In this document: in pieces, positions 19,768 through 27,726 of the stretch | Layout of the letters: every line of letters starts with the position of its first letter | Numbering within the stretch: position 1 is the first letter of the stretch | Assembly (NCBI RefSeq): GCF_009903625.1 | Contig: NZ_CP047569.1 | Coordinates: 3,776,001-3,840,000 of the forward strand | Direction: 5' to 3' | DNA length: 64,000 nucleotides | Source of the DNA: Microbulbifer sp. ALW1 | Lineage (GTDB): Bacteria > Pseudomonadota > Gammaproteobacteria > Pseudomonadales > Cellvibrionaceae | Translations under genes and position numbers: made by a program | Notes under the pieces: generated by a model | The model's database searches: none | Told to the model about the DNA's origin: nothing | What the model saw: the letters and a program-made list of their open reading frames with translations, nothing else

Positions 19768-20217
19768 ATCTTCGTCTCCGACTAGATTAGCTATAAAATT
19801 GCTGAAAGAATCTGATAGTAATGATATAGATTTTTCACTATCAGACTCCTCGTGATCCCAAAAATATATTTTTCCGGTGTATTCAACGCTGATACCAATA
19901 CAAAAATGATTTCCTCCGGGATCGCTTGCAAAAGGAAGAATACCCTCTGGCAAGTAATCTTTTAATCCATCTGCGACAGAATCTAACCGAGCATACGTTG
20001 GCCCATTATGTAGGCCTAGCGAGTCATTCCAGACTTCAGATGGCTCTGACGACCCAGGCCAACAAACGAGATATTTCTCCGGTGAGCCACCGTTATGCTC
20101 GATAAGGAAATTTCTATAATCTTCAGGCAGGCGAGCACCAAGGAATTTCTCAAAATTCTCTAAGTCCTCCATGAATAGAGGTCCATGCTTGTTAGATTCT
20201 TCGATTTCCATACTCAT
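19762..20217 (-). CDS. cassette 28: SMI1/KNR4 (SUKH) family protein
   Basis: A 151-residue protein with the SUKH pattern: FEKFLGARLPEDYRNFLIEH then NGG, an ILPFASDPGGNHFCIGI core and KIYFWDHEE. The family is dominated by toxin-immunity proteins and related binders. No toxin gene is adjacent. The TAA stop lies in the R'' box (GDEDA end). It may start at M1 or M3. Confidence 0.85.
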   Translation of the reverse strand: MSMEIEESNKHGPLFMEDLENFEKFLGARLPEDYRNFLIEHNGGSPEKYLVCWPGSSEPSEVWNDSLGLHNGPTYARLDSVADGLKDYLPEGILPFASDPGGNHFCIGISVEYTGKIYFWDHEESDSEKSISLLSDSFSNFIANLVGDEDA

Positions 20218-20220
20218 TCT

Positions 20221-20337
20221 GCCTAACGCCGCGCTCAGGGGCGGTTTAATTTGTGTAGTTTATGTGCAAACATGGAGCGAAGCGACTGCACATATAGTGC
20301 ACAAAGTAAGCCGTCCCTTTGCAGCGCCTTGTTAAGC
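20221..20337 (-). repeat. attC of cassette 27 (117 bp)
   Basis: R'' GCTTAAC at 20331-20337, R' GTTAGGC at 20221-20227. The gcgctcaggggcggttta subfamily, shared only with cassette 2, which also carries the same gene. Confidence 0.9.
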
Positions 20338-20667
20338 ATTGAATCTTGCTACGATAGATTTACATTCGGATAACGAGATTTCCTTTGCCCACGCTATAGT
20401 ATTTTGTATTTCAGGCTCATGCCGCACCAGAGCTTCTTGAGACCAATACTGTCTAGATGGGCCAATTGGCAAATGATCAGTTTCCGAAGAAATTACAGTA
20501 AACGCCAAAAAGTCCTTGTCATTTTCAGGTATACCGACCTCAAACCTTAGGGACGCCAACTCAATAGCGCCCTCTAAGTAATGAATAGTGCCATCGAGCA
20601 TTCCGCTTGCTACTGCCGCAGAGCGCTTACGCTTTTTCTCGATATACTCTTCGTGGTTCATTTTCAT
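20332..20667 (-). CDS. cassette 27: 111-aa protein, paralogue of cassettes 2 and 35
   Basis: Starts MKMNHEEYIEKKRKR and ends SECKSIVARFNA, stop in the R'' box. It differs from the cassette 2 product at only a few positions, and both have the same attC subtype, so the whole cassette was duplicated and then diverged. Soluble, charged; function unknown. Confidence 0.75.
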   Translation of the reverse strand: MKMNHEEYIEKKRKRSAAVASGMLDGTIHYLEGAIELASLRFEVGIPENDKDFLAFTVISSETDHLPIGPSRQYWSQEALVRHEPEIQNTIAWAKEISLSECKSIVARFNA

Positions 20668-20672
20668 GGATG

Positions 20673-20789
20673 CTTAAACGCCGTGCGCAGCAGCGGCTTA
20701 CTTTGTGTGCTTTTTGCACGAAAATGGGAGCGCAGCGACCGTGCAAAATGTGCACAAAGTAAGACGTCAGCTGCCGCGCCTTGTTATGC
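20673..20789 (-). repeat. attC of cassette 26 (117 bp)
   Basis: R'' GCATAAC at 20783-20789, R' GTTTAAG at 20673-20679 (one extra A beside the usual TAACG). The tgtgctttttgcacg subfamily, shared with cassettes 3, 21 and 23. Confidence 0.88.
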
Positions 20790-21171
20790 CTGAAACCAGG
20801 CTAAAAACTACTGCAACGGCTAGCCCCACTCCCGCGCCCCAAATGATTTGTATTGCTCCAACATCTGCCTTGGATTCTAACATTGAACCAAAAATGTATA
20901 ACATGCAGGTAAAAGCTAAGGCACCTGCTATAGCTCCGGCCGTTGAAAGGCCGACCAGGCTCAATGCACCCTTCTTCTCTAGAACCAACAAAAGCGGCAC
21001 TCCGAGAGCAAAAAAAGCTAAATAACTCGTTATTAAGCTAAGGAGTATTGCCATCAAAAGAGCATTTCCAAATGCTTGGCTCCCTAAGAACAGCGCTGGT
21101 AATAGAACCACTAAAAAAGTTGGTACGAGCGGTGCGATCATACTAGCCAAATAGAGACGATTTTTATTCAT
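20767..21171 (-). CDS. cassette 26: four-helix membrane protein with attC-encoded tail
   Basis: A 134-residue protein starting MNKNRLYLASMIAPLV. Four hydrophobic helices cover most of its length (VPTFLVVLLPALFLG, LLMAILLSLITSYLAFFALG, AGAIAGALAFTCMLYIFG and a last helix to VAVVFSLVSG). Reading continues 16 bp into the attC, which encodes the final residues ITRRGS. Inner-membrane location predicted; not recognised. Confidence 0.65.
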   Translation of the reverse strand: MNKNRLYLASMIAPLVPTFLVVLLPALFLGSQAFGNALLMAILLSLITSYLAFFALGVPLLLVLEKKGALSLVGLSTAGAIAGALAFTCMLYIFGSMLESKADVGAIQIIWGAGVGLAVAVVFSLVSGITRRGS

Positions 21172-21173
21172 AG

Positions 21174-21317
21174 GCATAACGCCGCCGGCAGGGGCAGCTT
21201 ACCTTATGCGCATTTTGCGCGAAAATGGGAGCAAAGCGACCTGCGCAAAAGGTGCATAAGGTAAGCTGTCCCGCGGAGGGCCGAAGGCCAGGAGCAAATT
21301 GCCCGGCCTTGTTATGA
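21174..21317 (-). repeat. attC of cassette 25 (144 bp)
   Basis: R'' TCATAAC at 21311-21317, R' GTTATGC at 21174-21180. Main subfamily (gccggcaggggcagcttacc). Confidence 0.92.
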
Positions 21318-21323
21318 GTTTGA

Positions 21324-21602
21324 CTAGGACAGAGCATCAAAAACAATCTCTGAAAAATATTCGTGCGATACCCCCAAGGTAAACGCCCCATACTCAAATT
21401 GAGCATTCTCAGACTTCTCTACCCAGAGCCGATCCGCTTTAAGCAGCTCACACAAATTGTCTGTATCACGAACTCCACAAAGATTAGCGCTAGCTGATTC
21501 GCCGGAAGAACTAAATTCGAAAGAAACAATGAATGCATCATTTTCACGCTTTACGTGAACTTCATTCACCGTGACATTCATATAGATCTTTCCCAGCTCC
21601 AT
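21324..21602 (-). CDS. cassette 25: 92-aa soluble protein of unknown function
   Basis: Starts MELGKIYMNVTVNEV, predicted beta-rich and soluble (FIVSFEFSSSGESASANL, FEYGAFTLGVSHEYFSEI). No signal peptide or membrane helix. The stop comes 13 bp before the R'' box. Not recognised. Confidence 0.58.
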   Translation of the reverse strand: MELGKIYMNVTVNEVHVKRENDAFIVSFEFSSSGESASANLCGVRDTDNLCELLKADRLWVEKSENAQFEYGAFTLGVSHEYFSEIVFDALS

Positions 21603-21621
21603 ACTCTAGTACTCACATGAC

Positions 21622-21766
21622 TCATAACGCCCACGGCAGGGGCGGCTTACCTTATGCGCGTTTTGCGCGAAAATGGGAGCGAAGCGACCCGCGTAAAACG
21701 TGCATAAGGTAAGCCGTCCCGCGGAGGCCCGAAGGGCCGTAGCTTTACTGCCCGTGATTGTTATGT
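21622..21766 (-). repeat. attC of cassette 24 (145 bp)
   Basis: R'' ACATAAC at 21760-21766, R' GTTATGA at 21622-21628. The gcccacggcaggggcggctta subfamily. Confidence 0.92.
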
Positions 21767-22030
21767 GTTTTTCTGCTCAAGGTAAGAAGTAACTTCATTT
21801 AAAACCTCTTGCCCCATAGTTTTACGAACCAGACTATTTAACTCACCACCAAGGAAACCGCCCCAGGACGTGCTGGCGGCGGCAGATGAGTGAGCGACCC
21901 TCCCAGACGTGCACCAAACTTTATGATCCGAAGATACGAAAGTTTGATACAGCTCGCCACCGGCAATGTCATTTATCCACTCCCTAAGCTTTATCGGAGC
22001 TTCATAAGCTTCTCTTCCCTTAAAGACCAC
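21761..22030 (-). CDS. cassette 24: 89-aa protein of unknown function
   Basis: Starts MVFKGREAYEAPIKLREW and ends EQKNT with TAA in the R'' box. The middle has a small Ser/Ala/Gly-rich stretch (AHSSAAASTSWGGFLGGEL) between two more ordered ends. No signal or clear membrane helix. Not recognised. Confidence 0.58.
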   Translation of the reverse strand: MVFKGREAYEAPIKLREWINDIAGGELYQTFVSSDHKVWCTSGRVAHSSAAASTSWGGFLGGELNSLVRKTMGQEVLNEVTSYLEQKNT

Positions 22031-22046
22031 AGGATTTCCTCATGAC

Positions 22047-22164
22047 ACATAACGCCGCAATCAGGCGCGGCTTACTTTGTGTGCTTTTTGCACGAAAATA
22101 GGAGCGCAGCGACCGTGCAAAAAAGTGCACAAAGTAAGACGTCGGCTGCATTGCTTTGTTATAC
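22047..22164 (-). repeat. attC of cassette 23 (118 bp)
   Basis: R'' GTATAAC at 22158-22164, R' GTTATGT at 22047-22053. The gccgcaatcaggcgcggctta subfamily, as in cassette 3. Confidence 0.9.
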
Positions 22165-22566
22165 GTTGCGGTACCCCAGCTTCCCACCGGATAAACGATC
22201 TAGCTTCTTTGCGAAACTATGCGAAACCTCAATAACACCCGGGTAGTTTGGCATCTCAATTTTGACCAAGCTGCCTATTAATGCCCGACTCTTGGAAAGC
22301 TTTATATCGCAATACTTTGATACGATAGAGAATTTTGGAAAATAACACCTAATGCCAAAATATTCTTCCGAAATTTTATACTCCGTTACGAATGCGTAAT
22401 TATTTCCATCGAACCACGCAGATCTAAACTTAAGAGTTCTACCACCAATTTTTTCATAGAGCTCGTTGGCTCGGTCATTCTTTACCGAGCGGGCATGCAA
22501 AAATATTCCTATTCCGCTGAAAATTACTGCTCCTAGATATAGGAGGTTCAACATTTCTTTATTCAT
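22159..22566 (-). CDS. cassette 23: membrane-anchored protein of unknown function
   Basis: A 135-residue protein. One N-terminal helix (LLYLGAVIFSGIGIFLHA) is followed by a soluble domain with FVTEYKISEEYFGIRCYF and a final GVIEVSHSFAKKL. The layout resembles cassettes 10 and 36 (single anchor plus cytoplasmic or periplasmic domain). The ATG is 7 bp from the boundary; TAA in the R'' box. Confidence 0.62.
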   Translation of the reverse strand: MNKEMLNLLYLGAVIFSGIGIFLHARSVKNDRANELYEKIGGRTLKFRSAWFDGNNYAFVTEYKISEEYFGIRCYFPKFSIVSKYCDIKLSKSRALIGSLVKIEMPNYPGVIEVSHSFAKKLDRLSGGKLGYRNV

Positions 22567-22573
22567 GACTTAC

Positions 22574-22717
22574 GTATAACGCCCGCAGCAGGGGCGACCA
22601 ATGCTATGCACATTTTGTGCGAAACTGGGAGCGTAGCGACCCGCACAAAATGTGCATAGCGTTGGGCGTCCCGCGGAGGCCCGGAGGGCCGTAGCAAACT
22701 GCCTGCGATTGTTAGAA
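22574..22717 (-). repeat. attC of cassette 22 (144 bp), identical to that of cassette 17
   Basis: R'' TTCTAAC at 22711-22717, R' GTTATAC at 22574-22580. The gcccgcagcaggggcgacca subfamily. From the core inward no difference is seen from 25060-25203. Confidence 0.92.
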
Positions 22718-23062
22718 GGCTTCATGGCACGGACCACCCTCACCATACGATATTACCCAAGATACACCTTCCAGCTCCGAGTTTTCTGCGAACTTAAAAC
22801 CGAGCCAACCCACCCACGTGCAACCCTCTTTTTCAAATGGTTCCGAAGAAGTATATTTCTTTGCAATTTCGATAATTTCTTCTTCGCTTCTATTCTTGGC
22901 AACATCAGTAAGCATGCTCATTAGTTGCTTCTGTGTTTCTTTATACTCGTGCAACTCTTGGTCACGGTAAGTAAGAGTTATGCCATTATCCATAAGCGCG
23001 TAAAGCCAATAAAGATTACTTACAATCAGCAACACGCCCAGGATAACTACGATCTTCTTCAT
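22712..23062 (-). CDS. cassette 22: membrane-anchored protein, exact copy of cassette 17
   Basis: A 116-residue protein. An N-terminal helix (IVVILGVLLIVSNLYWLYAL) anchors a mostly helical, acidic domain with two cysteines (EGCTWVGW, GGPCHEAF). TAA in the R'' box. The gene, leader and attC (22580-23076, 497 bp) are repeated without visible change at 25066-25562. Function unknown. Confidence 0.7.
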   Translation of the reverse strand: MKKIVVILGVLLIVSNLYWLYALMDNGITLTYRDQELHEYKETQKQLMSMLTDVAKNRSEEEIIEIAKKYTSSEPFEKEGCTWVGWLGFKFAENSELEGVSWVISYGEGGPCHEAF

Positions 23063-23070
23063 CTATTGCC

Positions 23071-23187
23071 TTCTAACGCCGCACGCAGCCGCGGCTTACT
23101 TTGTGTGCTTTTTGCACGAAAATAGGAGCGCAGCGACCGTGCGAAAAGCACACAAAGTAAGACGTCGGTTGCCGTGCCTTGTTAAGT
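23071..23187 (-). repeat. attC of cassette 21 (117 bp)
   Basis: R'' ACTTAAC at 23181-23187, R' GTTAGAA at 23071-23077. The tgtgctttttgcacg subfamily. Confidence 0.9.
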
Positions 23188-23199
23188 TTTGGTGTTACA

Positions 23200-23466
23200 T
23201 TATTTGGCATCGCCCCTTGCTAACCGTTTGGCATGCAAAAGCATTTCTTGATATTGCAAAGATATTGTGGATGGCAACTCTGCAAAATCAGTTTGGGGCG
23301 CCTCGGTATAAATTCTTGGAATACCCTCTAGTTCATCCGAACTATCTGCCAGTACTTGAATTCGATTGAGCTCCGCAGTTAGCTTTGGAGACTTGTCTAT
23401 AGCTTCGCACTCTTCAATTAAGGTGCGAGCCATCACGCGAATTCGTCTCCATGCTACGTTGCTCAT
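23200..23466 (-). CDS. cassette 21: 88-aa helical protein of unknown function
   Basis: Starts MSNVAWRRIRVMARTLIEEC. Mostly charged helix, with a loop LPSTISLQYQEM in the middle and an end rich in basic residues (HAKRLARGDAK). An aggaggcatca-type leader lies between the boundary and the ATG, so it may have its own ribosome site. Soluble; not recognised. Stop 19 bp before the R'' box. Confidence 0.55.
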   Translation of the reverse strand: MSNVAWRRIRVMARTLIEECEAIDKSPKLTAELNRIQVLADSSDELEGIPRIYTEAPQTDFAELPSTISLQYQEMLLHAKRLARGDAK

Positions 23467-23480
23467 TGATGCCTCCTGAA

Positions 23481-23599
23481 ACTTAACGCCCAGCGCAGGC
23501 GCAGCCAGCGCGGAGCGTTTTTTGTGTTAATGTTTGAGCGCAGCGAGTAACACAAAAAGTGCGTAGCGTTGGCTGTCGCTCTGCCGCTGTTTGTTATGT
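23481..23599 (-). repeat. attC of cassette 20 (119 bp)
   Basis: R'' ACATAAC at 23593-23599, R' GTTAAGT at 23481-23487. Divergent arms (gcgcaggcgcagccagcgcg). Confidence 0.85.
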
Positions 23600-23968
23600 G
23601 TGGATCTCGAAACGGAGCTCCCCACCTGTGATTTTGACGTCGCCGAAATCTCCTGACAGCTCAAAATTTCCCTCTAACATCGAAAGAGAATCGATATTAC
23701 CGTAATCGATAGTTCCATCTAGATCATAATTTGGCCTTACCGAGTTCTTGGATAGAAGGCCTGTAACTCTCTTTGGACCAATGATCTGCAAAGTAGCTTT
23801 CCGGTAGCAAGTGTATTCCGAGAGTTTTGGTTTTTTATAGTACTTTGATTCAGGCCAAATACTTGCTTCCAGTTCGAAAACCACCCGATCTGCTGCGCAT
23901 TGCCAATCCAGAACGAAGGAATCATTTAAATCAATTCCTCTGAATATCTCAATTTGATTCCAGTTCAT
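23594..23968 (-). CDS. cassette 20: 124-aa beta-rich protein of unknown function
   Basis: Starts MNWNQIEIFRGIDLNDSFVL and ends ITGGELRFEIHT with TAA in the R'' box. Pattern of alternating strands (VVFELEASIWP, KATLQIIGPK, GNFELSGDFGDVKI) and no signal or membrane helix. It looks like a cytoplasmic beta-sandwich or barrel; not recognised. Confidence 0.6.
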   Translation of the reverse strand: MNWNQIEIFRGIDLNDSFVLDWQCAADRVVFELEASIWPESKYYKKPKLSEYTCYRKATLQIIGPKRVTGLLSKNSVRPNYDLDGTIDYGNIDSLSMLEGNFELSGDFGDVKITGGELRFEIHT

Positions 23969-23978
23969 ACTCGTCTAC

Positions 23979-24051
23979 ACATAACGCCGCAAACAGGGGC
24001 GCGCCTTAGCGCGTCCCGGCCGCAGGCCCTTGCTGCTTTGCCTTGTTAGCA
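23979..24051 (-). repeat. attC of cassette 19 (short, 73 bp)
   Basis: R'' TGCTAAC at 24045-24051, R' GTTATGT at 23979-23985. Short arms around a small palindromic centre (gcgcgccttagcgcgtccc). Confidence 0.82.
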
Positions 24052-24056
24052 GTTGA

Positions 24057-24548
24057 TTAGTGCTGCATGACTTGATGAACAATTTCATGCACTCGATCCA
24101 TTGTGATGCCATTATGTTGTTCTTGTGCCAGCGGGTGATCAGATGACTGTAAAATAACTAGCGGAACAACCCCAACTGGCTGAGTTTGTACATCTGCTTT
24201 CAGGTGCAATGTCTCGGGGTAACAAGGGAGATTTGTCATAAGCCAGCCAAAAAATGGCTCTGAATTCTCTCTGCCTTCAGAATCCCAATTCTCACTCATT
24301 TGGTCGAAACTTTGCTCGCTTAGAGAAACCCAAACCGACCAAATAAAAACCTCACCGGTATCTATAACAGGAAGCTCAATGTGACCTCTTACAAAGAAAT
24401 GCTTTCCGTCAACAATACACTGGTCTGAATTTTCCTCTACGCGACCTTCGTACTCATTTTCTGGAACCATAAGGGACGCCGGCGATCTTCCCCCAAAACA
24501 CATTGGAACTTCGCCAAGATCACAATTACATACTTTGCACTTGCTCAT
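24057..24548 (-). CDS. cassette 19: DUF2199 family protein
   Basis: A 163-residue protein. CKVCNCDLGEVPMCFGGRSP resembles the cysteine-containing start of DUF2199, followed by the family's typical order: EENSDQCIVDGKHFFVRGHI, ELPVIDTGEVFIWSVWVSLS and a PCYPETLHLKADV end. Cytoplasmic; the family has no known function. The stop is 12 bp before the R'' box. Confidence 0.8.
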   Translation of the reverse strand: MSKCKVCNCDLGEVPMCFGGRSPASLMVPENEYEGRVEENSDQCIVDGKHFFVRGHIELPVIDTGEVFIWSVWVSLSEQSFDQMSENWDSEGRENSEPFFGWLMTNLPCYPETLHLKADVQTQPVGVVPLVILQSSDHPLAQEQHNGITMDRVHEIVHQVMQH

Positions 24549-24558
24549 ATCTGTGTAC

Positions 24559-24702
24559 TGCTAACGCCCACAGCAGGGGCGGCTTACCTTGTGCGCCATT
24601 TGCGCGAAAATGGGAGCGAAGCGACCCGCGCAAAAGGTGCACAAGGTAAGACGTCCCGCGGAGGCCCGAAGGGCCGTAGCATACTGCCTGTGATTGTTAG
24701 AG
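24559..24702 (-). repeat. attC of cassette 18 (144 bp)
   Basis: R'' CTCTAAC at 24696-24702, R' GTTAGCA at 24559-24565. The gcccacagcaggggcggctta subfamily. Confidence 0.92.
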
Positions 24703-24711
24703 TTGGCGGAC

Positions 24712-25044
24712 TCAGAACCTGGAATCGTTCTCACAGGGAACGCCATCATTATCTCCATCCATTTTTGTATTAGGACAGTTTCTTATGAAGAAAACCGCCT
24801 CTTCTCGAGACGTCATTTGACTACAATGCTGCCGCCCATCGCATTTAAACTTTTGATATGAAGCCTGGCTAGATTTCACTGGTTCCTTGGATGGTGAAAG
24901 TTTGATTGTCTCCATACCATCTACGGAACGACCAACTTTCTCTACTTCGTAGTCTCCCCAGCGATCCCCATGAGCAGCGAATTTATCCTGGTAGAGCTTC
25001 CAGCCAGCGAATGCCAATAAGCCGAAAATTACTATTTTTTTCAT
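24712..25044 (-). CDS. cassette 18: anchored protein with Excalibur calcium-binding domain
   Basis: A 110-residue protein starting MKKIVIFGLLAFAGWKLY, a signal anchor or signal peptide. The C-terminal ~45 residues are an Excalibur domain: four cysteines and the DGDNDGVPCE loop typical of this small extracellular calcium-binding module. Predicted in the periplasm. A GTG-type start at 25053 would be longer. Role unknown. Confidence 0.82.
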   Translation of the reverse strand: MKKIVIFGLLAFAGWKLYQDKFAAHGDRWGDYEVEKVGRSVDGMETIKLSPSKEPVKSSQASYQKFKCDGRQHCSQMTSREEAVFFIRNCPNTKMDGDNDGVPCENDSRF

Positions 25045-25059
25045 TATTACCACTCAAAA

Positions 25060-25203
25060 CTCTAACGCCCGCAGCAGGGGCGACCAATGCTATGCACATT
25101 TTGTGCGAAACTGGGAGCGTAGCGACCCGCACAAAATGTGCATAGCGTTGGGCGTCCCGCGGAGGCCCGGAGGGCCGTAGCAAACTGCCTGCGATTGTTA
25201 GAA
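25060..25203 (-). repeat. attC of cassette 17 (144 bp)
   Basis: R'' TTCTAAC at 25197-25203, R' GTTAGAG at 25060-25066. Identical in the interior to the attC of cassette 22; only the outer R' bases, which belong to the next cassette, differ. Confidence 0.92.
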
Positions 25204-25548
25204 GGCTTCATGGCACGGACCACCCTCACCATACGATATTACCCAAGATACACCTTCCAGCTCCGAGTTTTCTGCGAACTTAAAACCGAGCCAACCCACC
25301 CACGTGCAACCCTCTTTTTCAAATGGTTCCGAAGAAGTATATTTCTTTGCAATTTCGATAATTTCTTCTTCGCTTCTATTCTTGGCAACATCAGTAAGCA
25401 TGCTCATTAGTTGCTTCTGTGTTTCTTTATACTCGTGCAACTCTTGGTCACGGTAAGTAAGAGTTATGCCATTATCCATAAGCGCGTAAAGCCAATAAAG
25501 ATTACTTACAATCAGCAACACGCCCAGGATAACTACGATCTTCTTCAT
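25198..25548 (-). CDS. cassette 17: membrane-anchored protein, exact copy of cassette 22
   Basis: The same 116-residue protein as at 22712-23062 (N-terminal helix, then an acidic helical domain with two cysteines). The whole 497-bp cassette 25066-25562 matches 22580-23076 with no visible difference, so one copy was made recently by re-insertion or by homologous recombination between cassettes. Confidence 0.7.
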   Translation of the reverse strand: MKKIVVILGVLLIVSNLYWLYALMDNGITLTYRDQELHEYKETQKQLMSMLTDVAKNRSEEEIIEIAKKYTSSEPFEKEGCTWVGWLGFKFAENSELEGVSWVISYGEGGPCHEAF

Positions 25549-25556
25549 CTATTGCC

Positions 25557-25700
25557 TTCTAACGCCGCCAGCAGGGGCAGCTTACCTTGAGCGCGTTTTG
25601 CGCAAAAATGGGAGCGCAGCGACCCGCGCAAAGCGTGCACAAGGTAAGCTGTCCCGCGGAGGGCCGAAGGCCCGCAGCATCCTGCCTGGCTTTGTTAACT
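25557..25700 (-). repeat. attC of cassette 16 (144 bp)
   Basis: R'' AGTTAAC at 25694-25700, R' GTTAGAA at 25557-25563. Main subfamily. Confidence 0.92.
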
Positions 25701-26078
25701 GTTGCCTGGCAACAGGTCGTAGCGCCGAAATAGAGCATAAATGGCATAGGCCAAAAGTACGTAAACTGAACCTATTACAACACTAGTCGGAACAGCGAAG
25801 AGTGCTACCACCGCAAGAAATTTTAACCCTTCAACTGCGCCTGCATCCATAGCCGCTAAAAATGGAAACACCACCAATACAACGCTTAGAAAAACAATTG
25901 GTGCAAAACTGACCAGAACCATCATGCGAACATCTGGCTGGAACCAAATGTAAGTTCCATAGGCAACTGCAAATGGCACATAAAGCCAAACCCATAAATC
26001 CTGGAAGTGCTCCAATGGAATTAAAGCCGAAATTACCGGCATTAAAAAAACCGTGAACAAGTACAGAGCTTTTTTCAT
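25695..26078 (-). CDS. cassette 16: four-helix membrane protein
   Basis: A 127-residue protein starting MKKALYLFTVFLMPVISALI. Hydrophobic segments are at about 1-20, 30-45, 50-75 and 88-115; the end is basic (ALFRRYDLLPGNS). Probably an inner-membrane protein. TAA in the R'' box, ATG 6 bp from the boundary. Not recognised. Confidence 0.65.
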   Translation of the reverse strand: MKKALYLFTVFLMPVISALIPLEHFQDLWVWLYVPFAVAYGTYIWFQPDVRMMVLVSFAPIVFLSVVLVVFPFLAAMDAGAVEGLKFLAVVALFAVPTSVVIGSVYVLLAYAIYALFRRYDLLPGNS

Positions 26079-26084
26079 GCTTAC

Positions 26085-26229
26085 AGTTAACGCCGCCAGC
26101 AGGGGCAGCTTACCTTATGCGCGTATTGCGCGAAAATGAGAGCGCAGCGACCCGCGCAATACGCGCATAAGGTAAGCTGTCCCGCGGAGGGCCGAAGGCC
26201 CGGAGCTTTACTGCCTGGCATTGTTATGT
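26085..26229 (-). repeat. attC of cassette 15 (145 bp)
   Basis: R'' ACATAAC at 26223-26229, R' GTTAACT at 26085-26091. Main subfamily. Confidence 0.92.
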
Positions 26230-26651
26230 GCGCGCTTAGGGAGGAGATCTGAAAGCTGGTATAAATGTGGCAATGGACCACAAGTAATTGGCTCCCCATT
26301 TTTTGGCGAATATTCGTACTTTATTGAGACCTGCGCCTTTTTAAGAAACTCTTCGCTTATATAAATGTGTGAAATCTTGTACTTACTTATATCTATGCCG
26401 CTGAAGTCTTCTTCCGCAGGTCTTATCTGTAAATCTGCCGAAATATAGTTTTCGCTCTCATCTTCAACGTTCAATATTATGTACGAAACTGGAACCCCAT
26501 TGTATTCACTCGGATAGTAGATGGTTACACCCTCTTCAAAAGAATTTTGCCATCTGTCCATTAAAACTTTAGGGCCGATCTGGTCTTCATCATCACAACC
26601 AACTGCCAACGGTACGTTGACCAGAACTAAGAATAAGAGGAGGAATCTCAT
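26208..26651 (-). CDS. cassette 15: secreted protein with attC-encoded tail
   Basis: A 147-residue protein starting MRFLLLFLVLVNVPLAVGC, a signal peptide ending in a lipobox-like VGC, so possibly a lipoprotein. The mature domain resembles that of cassette 32. Reading runs 15 bp into the attC, which encodes the last residues (HNNARQ). The frame open to 26747 upstream is attC sequence. Confidence 0.65.
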   Translation of the reverse strand: MRFLLLFLVLVNVPLAVGCDDEDQIGPKVLMDRWQNSFEEGVTIYYPSEYNGVPVSYIILNVEDESENYISADLQIRPAEEDFSGIDISKYKISHIYISEEFLKKAQVSIKYEYSPKNGEPITCGPLPHLYQLSDLLPKRAHNNARQ

Positions 26652-26663
26652 TTTTATCTGCTC

Positions 26664-26807
26664 ACATAACGCCGCCAGCAGGGGCAGCTTACCTTGTGCG
26701 CGTTTTGCGCAAAAATGGGAGCATAGCGACCTGCGCAAAACGTGCACAAGGTAAACTGTCCCGCGGAGGGCCGAAGGCCCGGAGCAAACTGCCTGGCCTT
26801 GTTACAC
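26664..26807 (-). repeat. attC of cassette 14 (144 bp)
   Basis: R'' GTGTAAC at 26801-26807, R' GTTATGT at 26664-26670. Main subfamily. Confidence 0.92.
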
Positions 26808-27119
26808 GTTGACCCACCTTCCAGCCTCCGCAGACTTTACGAGCTGTGATACAGGAAGCGGCACTAGACCGCTAGGCCTATAACCAAGTAGTAAGCGTAT
26901 GAAATGAAACGGCCATAAAAGAGGTATACCTTCCGGACCAAAATACGATTCCGAGATCCCGCTTATGTCGACGTTAAATTTCTTTGCATACTCCTGTAAC
27001 AGCTCTACTCCATCGTCACCATCTATACCTAGGTCAAAATTTACTAGAGTATCTCTGGAAATTTTTCCCGGCTTTACCGCGGTAAATTCTGACACAAACT
27101 TTATGATCTCAGGTTCCAT
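26802..27119 (-). CDS. cassette 14: DUF1493 family protein
   Basis: A 105-residue protein. DTLVNFDLGIDGDDGVELLQ resembles the DUF1493 core (an acyl-carrier-like fold), then EYAKKFNVDISG and ESYFGPEG. DUF1493 proteins occur in enterobacterial and integron contexts; function not established. TAA in the R'' box (GRWVNV end). Confidence 0.8.
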   Translation of the reverse strand: MEPEIIKFVSEFTAVKPGKISRDTLVNFDLGIDGDDGVELLQEYAKKFNVDISGISESYFGPEGIPLLWPFHFIRLLLGYRPSGLVPLPVSQLVKSAEAGRWVNV

Positions 27120-27124
27120 AAGAC

Positions 27125-27268
27125 ATGTAACGCCGCCGGCAGGGGCAGCTTACCTTGTGCGCGTTTTGCGCAAAAATGGGAGCGTAGCGACCTGCGCAAA
27201 ACGTGCACAAGGTAAGCTGTCCCGCGGAGGGTCGAAGGCCCGGAGCAAATTGCCCGGCCTTGTTATGA
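27125..27268 (-). repeat. attC of cassette 13 (144 bp)
   Basis: R'' TCATAAC at 27262-27268, R' GTTACAT at 27125-27131. Main subfamily. Confidence 0.92.
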
Positions 27269-27580
27269 AAGACCACGGAACACACCTACCAAGATACACA
27301 AAACGCTAACTATACCAAGGACTCTATGGGCCAGCATAAAACTGCGCTTACGACTTACCAAGAAAATAAGATAAGAAACTAACCAGCCAACGAGACCAAA
27401 TATTCCGATATTTACTAAGAATGCTGCCCTTCCCTCTACGGCATATACATTCCCGAACTTATCTCCAAAAATAGCGTGCCCAGAAATCAAGTTTTCGAAC
27501 GTGAGGAACAACAAAAGTCCCACAACGAATAGAACAGGAATCATCCCTACCAAATACACAAATTTCGTTCGCTTACTCAT
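27263..27580 (-). CDS. cassette 13: three-helix membrane protein
   Basis: A 105-residue protein starting MSKRTKFVYLVGMIPV (M3 of a frame that also has an ATG overlapping the boundary). Helices are near 8-28, 52-76 and 86-103; a basic loop SRKRSFMLAHR lies between the last two. TAA in the R'' box. Not recognised. Confidence 0.62.
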   Translation of the reverse strand: MSKRTKFVYLVGMIPVLFVVGLLLFLTFENLISGHAIFGDKFGNVYAVEGRAAFLVNIGIFGLVGWLVSYLIFLVSRKRSFMLAHRVLGIVSVLCILVGVFRGLS

Positions 27581-27582
27581 AT

Positions 27583-27726
27583 TCATAACGCCGCGAGCAG
27601 CGGCAGCTTACTTTGGGCACTTTATGCGCGAAAATGAGAGCGAAGCGAACTGCGCATAAAGTGCACAAAGTAGGCTGTCCGGTGGAGGCCCGCAGGGCCG
27701 GAACGAAATGCCTCGCCTTGTTACAA
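27583..27726 (-). repeat. attC of cassette 12 (144 bp)
   Basis: R'' TTGTAAC at 27720-27726, R' GTTATGA at 27583-27589. The gcgagcagcggcagctta variant with ggtggaggcccgcagggccg, shared with cassettes 1 and 35. Confidence 0.92.

Noticed and set aside
23200..23466. Possible antitoxin in cassette 21
   Set aside because: Size and charge would fit, but no toxin partner and no DNA-binding motif are seen, so no toxin-antitoxin call is made.
24561..24758. Repeated peptides of the type LTLCTFCAGRCAPIFAQ found in frames across many attC sites
   Set aside because: These are translations of the attC sequence itself; they recur wherever the site recurs and cross the recombination cores.
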